Assembly (NCBI GenBank): GCA_012841845.1
Contig: DUTZ01000295.1
Location: 1 to 8,134, forward strand
DNA: 8,134 nt
Direction of reading: 5' to 3'
Source of the DNA: Actinomycetales bacterium
Lineage (GTDB): Bacteria > Actinomycetota > Actinomycetes > Mycobacteriales > Mycobacteriaceae
Shown here in pieces: positions 1 to 5,463 of the stretch. Made by a program: the position numbers and the translations under genes. How positions within the stretch are numbered: position 1 is the stretch's first letter; each line of letters starts with the position of its first letter. Under the pieces are notes generated by a model. The model searched no databases. It had not been told where the DNA came from and was given only the letters and a program-made list of their open reading frames with translations.

Positions 1-36
1 CCCGGCCGGGCGGCCCCACCGCGGGGTCCGCGGGAC
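1..36 (-). terminator. GC-rich hairpin sequence just past the LysR stop; weak terminator candidate
   Basis: Just downstream of the LysR gene's TAG stop, CCGCGG at 19-24 is repeated at 28-33 with a 3-nt GGT loop, so the transcript could form a 6-bp stem. The palindrome CCCGGCCGGG lies at 1-10. Neither is followed by a T-run on the minus strand, so this is not a classical intrinsic terminator. GC-rich stems arise easily by chance in DNA of this composition. Nothing else is visible in these 36 bases. Confidence 0.25.
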
Positions 37-948
37 CTACGGGGCCTCGAGCCCCAGGCCCCGGGCGGCCTCGGCGAACGCCTCGACAAAGGCCCGCAGC
101 GGCTCGCGGCGGGCGTCGCGCTCCCGGTAGGCGATCGAGACGGTCCTGGTGAGCGCGTCGGCGAGCGGGACCACGTCGACGTCCGCGCCGTAGGTCCCCA
201 GGCCGAGGTCGGACGCCAGCGTCACGCCCAGGCCGGCCGCCACCAGCGCGAGCGCCGTGGACTGCTCGCCGGCCTCGTGCCGGATCTCCGGCTCGAACCC
301 CGCCTCCCGGCACGCGATCCGCACCGCGCGGCCGTAGTGCGAGCGCGCCCGCGAGAGGATCCACGGGGCGTCGGCGAGGTCCGCCAGGCGCACCGACTCC
401 GCGTCCAGCGAGCCCCGCGGCACCACCGCGTGCAGGGACTCCACGGCGATCGGCACGCGGGCCAGCTCGGGCACGCGGGCCATGGCGTACGTCGAGTAGT
501 CCAGGACGAACGCCAGGTCGAGCGAGCCGTCGCGGACCGCGCCCGTCGTGTCCTCCGGGGCCAGCTCCCGGGTCCGCACCGCGATGCCCGGGTGGTCCCG
601 CGCGAGCACCGCGAGCCCGGCCGGCAGCAGCGCCGTGGCCACCGACGCCCACACCCCGGCCGTGAGCGTGGTCCCCACGCCCGCCCGCGCCGACTCCATG
701 GCGTGCGCGGCGTCCTCGACGGCCCCGAGGATCGTCTCCGCGTGCCCGGCCAGGGACAGGCCCGCCTCGGTGAGCACGATGCGCCGGCCCCGCCGCTCGA
801 ACAGGGGCGTGCCCACCTCGCGCTCGAGCAACGCCAGCTGCTGGGAGACCGCCGAGACCGTGTAGTTCAGTGCCGCGGCCACCGCCGTGACCGTGCCGCG
901 CCGCTCCAGCTCGCGGAGCAGCTTGAGCCTGTGCAGCGACACCTCCAT
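37..948 (-). CDS. LysR-family transcriptional regulator
   Basis: 303-residue protein of normal length for a LysR-type regulator. Seen: an N-terminal winged helix-turn-helix at about residues 1-60, with the recognition region around residues 19-46 (TVTAVAAALNYTVSAVSQQL followed by LEREVG) and the typical wing ending in LTEAG (59-63). A linker helix covers about 64-90, then a two-lobed periplasmic-binding-like effector domain at about 92-295, including DLAFVLD (144-150) and the LVAAGLGVTLA stretch (235-245). The Met at 948 is chosen because family members start a few residues before the helix-turn-helix; reading further upstream gives 75 non-family residues and runs into the divergent gene. No good Shine-Dalgarno sequence precedes this ATG. 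The gene is divergent from the amino-acid dehydrogenase at 1098, the usual layout when a LysR protein controls its neighbour and itself. The effector is unknown; control of the dehydrogenase is inference from position. Confidence 0.9.
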   Translation of the reverse strand: MEVSLHRLKLLRELERRGTVTAVAAALNYTVSAVSQQLALLEREVGTPLFERRGRRIVLTEAGLSLAGHAETILGAVEDAAHAMESARAGVGTTLTAGVWASVATALLPAGLAVLARDHPGIAVRTRELAPEDTTGAVRDGSLDLAFVLDYSTYAMARVPELARVPIAVESLHAVVPRGSLDAESVRLADLADAPWILSRARSHYGRAVRIACREAGFEPEIRHEAGEQSTALALVAAGLGVTLASDLGLGTYGADVDVVPLADALTRTVSIAYRERDARREPLRAFVEAFAEAARGLGLEAP

Positions 949-994
949 GGGGCGAGCGTAGGGGTGCCCGCGGCGGATCGTGCAGAAAAACTGA

Positions 995-1037
995 ACGGTC
1001 GGCTCCACCAAGACTCGCTGGACCGTCCCGACGGTCC
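995..1037. promoter_or_regulatory. inverted repeat plus extra half-site in the divergent LysR/dehydrogenase intergenic region
   Basis: A perfect inverted repeat GGACCGT (1020-1026) / ACGGTCC (1031-1037) with a 4-nt CCCG spacer sits in the 149-bp gap between the two divergent genes. A third copy of the half-site, ACGGTC, lies at 995-1000 next to the most A-rich patch of the gap (983-996), which probably marks promoter DNA. LysR proteins typically bind dyads containing T-N11-A plus a second activation site nearby; T1019 and A1031 give that spacing, although the visible dyad is not centred on it. It is a candidate binding site of the LysR protein; the family logic is known, the assignment is inference. 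Confidence 0.45.
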
Positions 1038-1082
1038 GCTCGCATGCTGGGTGGACCCCGCCGGACCCGGCGGTCGAGCCCC

Positions 1083-1089
1083 AAGGAGG
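1083..1089 (+). promoter_or_regulatory. ribosome binding site deciding the dehydrogenase start
   Basis: AAGGAGG, a near-perfect Shine-Dalgarno sequence, lies 8 nt before the ATG at 1098. It favours that start over the in-frame ATG at 1044, whose 18 extra residues are Arg-rich and unlike the family. Confidence 0.85.
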
Positions 1090-1097
1090 CGAGAACG

Positions 1098-2345
1098 ATG
1101 ACCTCACTCGAGACCCCCGGCAGCAGCACCCCGATCGGCGCGGCGGCCCCCGTCGTCGCCCCCGTACCGGCACCCGCGCCGGCCGCGCCGGGCGCTGACC
1201 GTGAGCCCTACCTGCGGCTGCACTGGAAGGACGCCGAGACCGGCGCCCGCGGCTACCTCGTCGTGGACAGCCTCGTCGGCGGCCTGGCCACCGGCGGCAC
1301 CCGGATGCGCGCCGGCTGCACCCTCACCGAGGTCGAGGACCTGGCCCGCGGCATGACCCGCAAGACCGCCGCGTTCGACCTGCCGGTCGGCGGCGCCAAG
1401 GGCGGTATCGACTTCGACCCCAAGGACCCCCGCGCCGTCGAGGTGCTCACCCGCTTCTGCGAGGCCATGCGCCCCTTCCTCGACCGGCACTGGGTGACCG
1501 CCGAGGACCTCGGGGTGCCGCAGCACCTCATCGACCAGGTCTTCGCCCACCTCGGGATGCGGCAGTCCTACCACGCCGCCATCGGCCGCTCGGCCGACGA
1601 GGCCGCCACCGCCGCGCGCATCGTGCGCGGGCTCAACGCCGAGGTGCCGGGCGGCCTGCTCGGCGACGTGATCGGCGGCTACGGCGTGGCGCAGGCGTGC
1701 CTGGCCGCCGCGTACGTGCGCGGCTGGGACGTCGAGCGCACGACCGTGGCCATCCAGGGAGTCGGCACGATGGGCGGCGGCGCCGCCTGGTACCTGCACG
1801 AGGCGGGCATGCGGGTCGTCGCGCTGGCCGACGCCGCCGGCACCCTCTACGACCCGGCCGGGCTCGACGTCCCCGCCCTGCTGGCCACCCGCGACCGCTT
1901 CGGCGAGATCGACCGCGACGCCGTCCCCGCCCGCGTGCAGCGGCTGCCGCGCGAGGAGATCCTCGCCGCCCACGTGGACGTGCTCGTCCCGGCCGCCGTG
2001 TCGTACGCGATCACCGCCGAGAACTGCGCCCGCGTCACCGCGCCGATCGTCGTGGAGGCCGCCAACGCCGCCACCACGATCGACGCCGAGCTCGACCTCA
2101 CCGCCCGCGGCATCGCCGTGCTGCCCGACTTCGTGGCCAACGCCGGCGCCGTCGCCTGGGCCTGGTGGCTCATCCTCGGCGAGGTCGACGACCAGCCCGA
2201 GGCCTCGTTCCTCCGCCTGAGCCGGGAGATGACGGCGAAGGTGGCCGACCTGCTCACCGCGTGGACGCCCGCCGCCGGGCCGATCCGCTGGGCCGCCGAC
2301 GTCTCGGGCATCGTGCGGGAGGTGCCGCCGGTCCGGGTGCCCTGA
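1098..2345 (+). CDS. Glu/Leu/Phe/Val dehydrogenase family protein (NAD(P)-dependent amino-acid dehydrogenase, substrate uncertain)
   Basis: 415 residues. The family reversibly deaminates an L-amino acid to a 2-oxo acid plus ammonia with NAD(P). Seen: a low-complexity Ala/Pro tail (about 15-33); the substrate domain (about 38-180) with K89 in GMTRK, K101 in GGAKGG (catalytic lysine position) and D137 in TAEDLG (catalytic aspartate position); the nucleotide-binding domain (about 185-350) with GVGTMG at 221-226, D245 at the end of the second strand, EAANAATT (320-327) and PDFVANAG (343-350). GGAKGG resembles glutamate dehydrogenases, but GGTRM (66-70) resembles leucine/valine dehydrogenases, and the lysine that binds the glutamate side chain there (K89 in Clostridium symbiosum numbering) appears replaced by T65. 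The substrate is therefore left open. The start is set by a strong ribosome binding site. The gene is divergent from a LysR regulator and converges on kstR; a link to sterol catabolism is not shown. Confidence 0.88.
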   Translation: MTSLETPGSSTPIGAAAPVVAPVPAPAPAAPGADREPYLRLHWKDAETGARGYLVVDSLVGGLATGGTRMRAGCTLTEVEDLARGMTRKTAAFDLPVGGAKGGIDFDPKDPRAVEVLTRFCEAMRPFLDRHWVTAEDLGVPQHLIDQVFAHLGMRQSYHAAIGRSADEAATAARIVRGLNAEVPGGLLGDVIGGYGVAQACLAAAYVRGWDVERTTVAIQGVGTMGGGAAWYLHEAGMRVVALADAAGTLYDPAGLDVPALLATRDRFGEIDRDAVPARVQRLPREEILAAHVDVLVPAAVSYAITAENCARVTAPIVVEAANAATTIDAELDLTARGIAVLPDFVANAGAVAWAWWLILGEVDDQPEASFLRLSREMTAKVADLLTAWTPAAGPIRWAADVSGIVREVPPVRVP

Positions 2346-2348
2346 CGG

Positions 2349-2364
2349 GCCCCCTCGGCGGGGC
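2349..2364. terminator. short hairpin between convergent genes; weak bidirectional terminator candidate
   Basis: GCCCC (2349-2353) can pair with GGGGC (2360-2364) across a 6-nt loop in the 27-bp gap between the convergent dehydrogenase and kstR stop codons. The stem is only 5 bp and lacks a T-run on either side, so the call rests mainly on position. Confidence 0.25.
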
Positions 2365-2372
2365 GGCGGGCG

Positions 2373-3068
2373 CTACGAGGCCGGGTCGTTGCCCCGGGCG
2401 AGCGAGGAGTGCAGCCGCGCCCGCCGAGGCGAGTCGTCGGTGCCGAGCAGGAGGTCGATGGTCAGGCCGAGGCGCGCGTTGACGTCGGCGGCCGACGAGC
2501 GGCGCGTGAGCCACGAGACGAGGTTGGACATCCACACGTCGGAGATCACGCGGGCGATCGAGAGCTGGACCTCGTCGGGCTCGCCCTGCGCCATCGCGCG
2601 GGCGATGATCCGGTCCATGTAGTAGCCCACCTCCTCGACCTCGGAGGCGACGGAGGCGTCGGCGAACATGAACGCGCGGGTCATGGCCTCGGTGAGGTTC
2701 GGCTCGCGCTGCATGGCCTTGGTGATCATCTCCACGACGACCTTCATGCGCTCCTGCGCGGTGTCCCCCGGCGGGGAGGTGCGCTCGGTGCGCTGGTCGA
2801 TGCGCTGGAACTCGCGGGCCAGGGCGGAGACGAGCAGGTGGACCTTGGAGGGGAAGTAGCGGTAGAGGGTCCCGACGGCGACCTCGGCCTTCTCGGCGAC
2901 GGCGCGCATCTGCACGGCCTCGTACCCGCCCTTGGTGGCCAGGGCCAGGGTCGCGTCGAGGATCCGGCGCCGGCGTTCCCGCTGCGACGACGTGGTGGGC
3001 TCGTCGGAGTGGGGGGCGGCGGTCGACGTGGGGGTGTCGCTGCCGGTGTCGGCCGTGCTCTGGGACAT
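2373..3068 (-). CDS. kstR: KstR, TetR-family repressor of cholesterol catabolism
   Basis: 231 residues. KstR represses the cholesterol-uptake, side-chain and ring-degradation genes; in mycobacteria it is released by a CoA thioester of a cholesterol-derived acid. Seen: a Ser/Thr/Asp-rich, probably disordered N-terminal tail (1-28), then the TetR DNA-binding domain (about 32-80) with a helix-turn-helix around 51-72 (AVQMRAVAEK, then VAVGTLYRYF) and the block FPSKVHLLVSAL (72-83), near-identical to M. tuberculosis Rv3574 as I recall it. The ligand/dimer domain keeps LTEAMTRAFMFADAS (125-139), ARVISDVW (172-179) and WLTRR (186-190). ATG 3068 is chosen because a ribosome binding site precedes it; an in-frame ATG at 3116 would add 16 residues. 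The gene is divergent from fadE34, as kstR is next to fadE34 in M. tuberculosis, and the shared gap holds two KstR boxes, so autorepression is likely. The C-terminal Arg-rich tail (after about 212) is longer than I remember for Mtb KstR. Confidence 0.95.
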   Translation of the reverse strand: MSQSTADTGSDTPTSTAAPHSDEPTTSSQRERRRRILDATLALATKGGYEAVQMRAVAEKAEVAVGTLYRYFPSKVHLLVSALAREFQRIDQRTERTSPPGDTAQERMKVVVEMITKAMQREPNLTEAMTRAFMFADASVASEVEEVGYYMDRIIARAMAQGEPDEVQLSIARVISDVWMSNLVSWLTRRSSAADVNARLGLTIDLLLGTDDSPRRARLHSSLARGNDPAS

Positions 3069-3075
3069 CGGGGAA

Positions 3076-3081
3076 CCTTCT
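3076..3081 (-). promoter_or_regulatory. ribosome binding site deciding the kstR start
   Basis: On the minus strand, AGAAGG lies 7 nt before the ATG whose first base is 3068. It supports the 231-residue form over the in-frame ATG at 3116, which has only a weaker AGGTG upstream. Confidence 0.65.
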
Positions 3082-3134
3082 GGTGGGACTGCGTCGGACC
3101 GGCCCGGGAGTGGCATCCCGCACCTGCTCGTGAC

Positions 3135-3140
3135 ATTCTA
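3135..3140 (-). promoter_or_regulatory. candidate -10 hexamer of the kstR promoter
   Basis: On the minus strand this reads TAGAAT (5 of 6 to TATAAT). It overlaps the outer edge of KstR box 1, so bound KstR would block it. No convincing -35 hexamer lies 16-18 nt upstream, which is common in actinobacteria. A start near 3128 would give a leader of about 60 nt. Confidence 0.4.
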
Positions 3141-3152
3141 GAACACGTTCTT
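3139..3152. promoter_or_regulatory. KstR operator box 1
   Basis: TAGAACACGTTCTT matches the mycobacterial KstR consensus TNNAACNNGTTNNA except for the final base (T for A). Both AAC/GTT cores are intact. It lies on the kstR side of the kstR/fadE34 divergent gap and abuts box 2 with no gap. It does not fit the different KstR2 motif (ANCAAGNNCTTGNT). Confidence 0.85.
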
Positions 3153-3166
3153 TAGAACACGTTCTA
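3153..3166. promoter_or_regulatory. KstR operator box 2
   Basis: TAGAACACGTTCTA is a full match to the KstR consensus TNNAACNNGTTNNA, with perfect 6-bp arms (TAGAAC/GTTCTA) around the central AC. It lies on the fadE34 side and shares its last two bases with the candidate fadE34 -10 hexamer, so occupancy should block fadE34 transcription. Confidence 0.92.
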
Positions 3167-3170
3167 TTAT
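3165..3170 (+). promoter_or_regulatory. candidate -10 hexamer of the fadE34 operon promoter
   Basis: TATTAT (5 of 6 to TATAAT) overlaps the last two bases of KstR box 2. No good -35 hexamer is seen at 16-18 nt upstream, where the operators lie. Transcription would start near 3177, giving a leader of about 59 nt before the GTG at 3236. The leader (3171-3235) shows no other clear element. Confidence 0.45.
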
Positions 3171-3224
3171 GCGAGAAGGGCGGGCCCCCGCGGTCCCGCT
3201 CCGACCGACCCCCGACGCTGCGCC

Positions 3225-3230
3225 GAGGAG
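3225..3230 (+). promoter_or_regulatory. ribosome binding site deciding the GTG start of fadE34
   Basis: GAGGAG lies 5 nt before the GTG at 3236. It fixes the non-ATG start, and the protein then begins at the position expected for FadE34. Confidence 0.75.
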
Positions 3231-3235
3231 CCCCA

Positions 3236-5407
3236 GTGAGCATCGCCACCACCCCGGATCAGACCGAGATCCAGAACTCGATCAAGGCCTGGGCGAAGTC
3301 CGCCGAGCCCGTCGCGACCGTGCGCGCCCAGGAGAACGACCCGGACGCGTGGAAGTCCCTGTGGCCCCAGCTCGCCGAGCTGGGCCTGTTCGGCGTGGCC
3401 GTGGCCGAGGAGCACGGCGGCGCCGGCGCCGAGATCGTGGACCTGGCCTGCATGCTCGAGGAGGCCACCCGCCACATGGCGCCCGGCCCGATCCTGTCCA
3501 CCGCCCTGGCCGGCGTCCTGGTCTCCAAGGCCGGCGGCGCGGTCGCCGGGGCGCTCGGCGAGACCCTCGCCGAGGGCGGCCTGCCGGTGGGCGTGTGCCT
3601 GGGCTTCGACACCGCCGCGCTCGACGGCTCGGGCGCCGTCTCGGGCGACGCCGGCATCGCCTACGGCGGCACCAGCGAGGGCGGCCTGCTGCTCTCGGTG
3701 GAGAAGGACGGCCGCGCCGTGTGGGCCCTGCTCGAGGGCGGCACGGAGGGCGTCACGATCACGCCGTCCACCCCCTACGACCTCTCGGCCTCGATCGCCC
3801 GCGTCACGCTGGACGGCGTCGAGATCCCCGCGGACCGGATCCTCGAGGGCGTCACCACGGACGACGTCCACCAGCTCTTCGCCACCCTCGCCGCCGCCGA
3901 GGCCGCCGGCGTCACCGACTACACGCTGGCCACCGCCGTGGAGTACGCCAAGATCCGCGAGCAGTTCGGCCGCACCATCGGCTCGTTCCAGTCCATCAAG
4001 CACCTCGCCGCCGACATGCTCTGCCGCACCGAGCAGGTCCGCGCGCTCGCCTGGGACGCCGCCGTGGCCGCCGAGGACCTCGGCGAGGATGGCTCCGAGC
4101 TGCCCGTGGCCGCCGCCGTCGCCGGCGCCCTGGCCTTTGACAACGCCGTGAGCAACTCGCAGGACTGCATCCAGATCCTCGGCGGCATCGGCTACACCTT
4201 CGAGCACGAGGCACACTTCTACATGCGTCGCGCCGGCGCCCTGCGCCAGGCGGTCGGCGGCGCCGCCCGCTGGCGCCGCGCGCTGGCCGACCTCACCCTG
4301 GCCGGCAAGCGCCGCCACCTCGACATCGACCTCTCCGAGATCGAGGGAATCGACGCCAAGCGCGAGGAGATCAAGGCGCTCGTCGCCAAGGTCGCGGCCG
4401 AGGAGGGCGACGCCCGCAAGAAGGCGCTCGCCGACACCGGCCTGTTCATGCCGCACCTCGCCGAGCCGTGGGGCCTGGGCGCCTCGCCGGCCGAGCAGCT
4501 CATGATCGACGAGGAGCTCGAGGCGGCCGGCGTCGAGCGCCACAACATCAACATCGGCGGCTGGGCCGTCCCGACCGTCCTCGAGGCCGCCCCCGAGCAC
4601 GCCGAGAAGTTCGTCCGCGGCACCATGGCCGACGAGATCAAGTGGTGCCAGCTGTTCTCCGAGCCCGGCGCCGGCTCCGACCTCGCGGCCCTGCGCACCT
4701 TCGCCGAGAAGGTCGACGGCGGCTGGAAGGTCAACGGCCAGAAGGTGTGGACCTCGCTCGCCCGCGAGGCCGACTGGGCGATGCTCCTGGCGCGCACCGA
4801 CAAGGACGCCCCCAAGCACAAGGGCATCTCGTACTTCCTCGTGGACATGAGGTCCGAGGGCATCCGCACCTCCCCGCTGCGCGAGATCACCGGCGAGGCC
4901 CTGTTCAACGAGGTCTACCTCGAGGACCTGTTCATCCCGGACGAGTTCCAGGTGGGTGCGGTCAACGACGGCTGGAAGATCGCCCGCACCACCCTGGCCA
5001 ACGAGCGCGTGGCCATGGGCGGTGGCTCCTCGCTCGGCGACGCCGCCGAGGAGATCCTCGGCCTCATCCGCGCCGCGGGCAGGGAGTCCGACGCCCTCGT
5101 CCTGGACGAGCTCGGCAAGCACGTCGCCGACGCGGTCGTGGGCAGCCTGCTGGACCTGCGCACCGCGCTGCGCACCCTCGCCGGCTCCGGCCCGGGCGCC
5201 GAGTCCAGCGTCCGCAAGATCGTGGGCGTGCGGCACCGGCAGGACATCGCCGAGTTCGGCCTCGAGCTCACCGGCACCGGCGGCGTCGAGTTCACCGAGC
5301 AGGGCCGCAAGTTCCTCATGGTGCGCTGCCTCTCGATCGCCGGCGGCACCGAGCAGGTGCTGCTCAACGTGGTGGGCGAGCGCATCCTGGGCCTGCCCCG
5401 CGACTAG
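3236..5407 (+). CDS. fadE34: FadE34 (ChsE3), two-domain steroid-CoA acyl-CoA dehydrogenase
   Basis: 723 residues, about the length of M. tuberculosis FadE34 (Rv3573c) and twice a normal acyl-CoA dehydrogenase. FadE34/ChsE3 uses FAD to desaturate CoA esters of steroids with a five-carbon side chain (3-oxochol-4-en-24-oyl-CoA type) in the cytoplasm. Seen: an N-terminal half (about 5-355) with LGLFGVAVAEEHGGAG (49-64), REQFGR (241-246), FQSIKHLAADM (251-261) and ILGGIGYTFEHE (314-325); a charged, probably helical connector (about 357-400); and a C-terminal half with SEPGAGSDLAALRT (475-488), NGQKVWTS (500-507), ANER (588-591) and the family-typical end GGTEQVLLNVVGERILGLPRD. E590 in ANER sits where isovaleryl-CoA-dehydrogenase-type enzymes and FadE29 have their catalytic base; the N-terminal half lacks that motif. 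It starts with GTG. It is the first gene after the KstR operators, is divergent from kstR, and lies 56 nt before the next dehydrogenase gene. Family is certain; the exact substrate is inferred from orthology and context. Confidence 0.93.
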   Translation: MSIATTPDQTEIQNSIKAWAKSAEPVATVRAQENDPDAWKSLWPQLAELGLFGVAVAEEHGGAGAEIVDLACMLEEATRHMAPGPILSTALAGVLVSKAGGAVAGALGETLAEGGLPVGVCLGFDTAALDGSGAVSGDAGIAYGGTSEGGLLLSVEKDGRAVWALLEGGTEGVTITPSTPYDLSASIARVTLDGVEIPADRILEGVTTDDVHQLFATLAAAEAAGVTDYTLATAVEYAKIREQFGRTIGSFQSIKHLAADMLCRTEQVRALAWDAAVAAEDLGEDGSELPVAAAVAGALAFDNAVSNSQDCIQILGGIGYTFEHEAHFYMRRAGALRQAVGGAARWRRALADLTLAGKRRHLDIDLSEIEGIDAKREEIKALVAKVAAEEGDARKKALADTGLFMPHLAEPWGLGASPAEQLMIDEELEAAGVERHNINIGGWAVPTVLEAAPEHAEKFVRGTMADEIKWCQLFSEPGAGSDLAALRTFAEKVDGGWKVNGQKVWTSLAREADWAMLLARTDKDAPKHKGISYFLVDMRSEGIRTSPLREITGEALFNEVYLEDLFIPDEFQVGAVNDGWKIARTTLANERVAMGGGSSLGDAAEEILGLIRAAGRESDALVLDELGKHVADAVVGSLLDLRTALRTLAGSGPGAESSVRKIVGVRHRQDIAEFGLELTGTGGVEFTEQGRKFLMVRCLSIAGGTEQVLLNVVGERILGLPRD

Positions 5408-5449
5408 CGGTCCCGCCGCCGGACCCAGGCCCGAACACTCCCGAATTCC

Positions 5450-5454
5450 AAGGA
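5450..5454 (+). promoter_or_regulatory. ribosome binding site deciding the GTG start of the fused dehydrogenase
   Basis: AAGGA lies 9 nt before the GTG at 5464. The reading frame stays open far upstream inside fadE34, but that stretch is an out-of-frame, Arg-rich reading, so this site and the FadE28-like beginning MDFTRNETQ set the start. The 56-nt gap after fadE34 (5408-5463) shows no terminator or KstR box. Confidence 0.7.
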
Positions 5455-5463
5455 CTGATCGCA

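Noticed and set aside
949..1173. A longer LysR start 75 codons upstream
   Set aside because: It would overlap the divergent dehydrogenase start and add non-family residues; LysR proteins begin right before the helix-turn-helix.
3139..3166. The palindromes might be KstR2 sites or a generic TetR operator
   Set aside because: The KstR2 motif has CAAG/CTTG cores, which are absent. The AAC-NN-GTT core next to a clear kstR gene fits KstR.
3167..5236. A 689-codon open frame on the minus strand opposite fadE34
   Set aside because: It is a composition-driven shadow with no motif, it ends at the kstR/fadE34 promoter region, and the plus-strand gene is certain.
4468..5463. The frame of the fused dehydrogenase stays open about 330 codons upstream, inside fadE34
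   Set aside because: The extra residues are an Arg/Gly-rich out-of-frame reading of fadE34 with no family match. The GTG at 5464 has a ribosome binding site and starts a FadE28-like protein.
5408..5463. A possible internal promoter or KstR box before the fused dehydrogenase
   Set aside because: No AAC-NN-GTT dyad, paired promoter hexamers or terminator hairpin with a T-run were found in the 56-nt gap.
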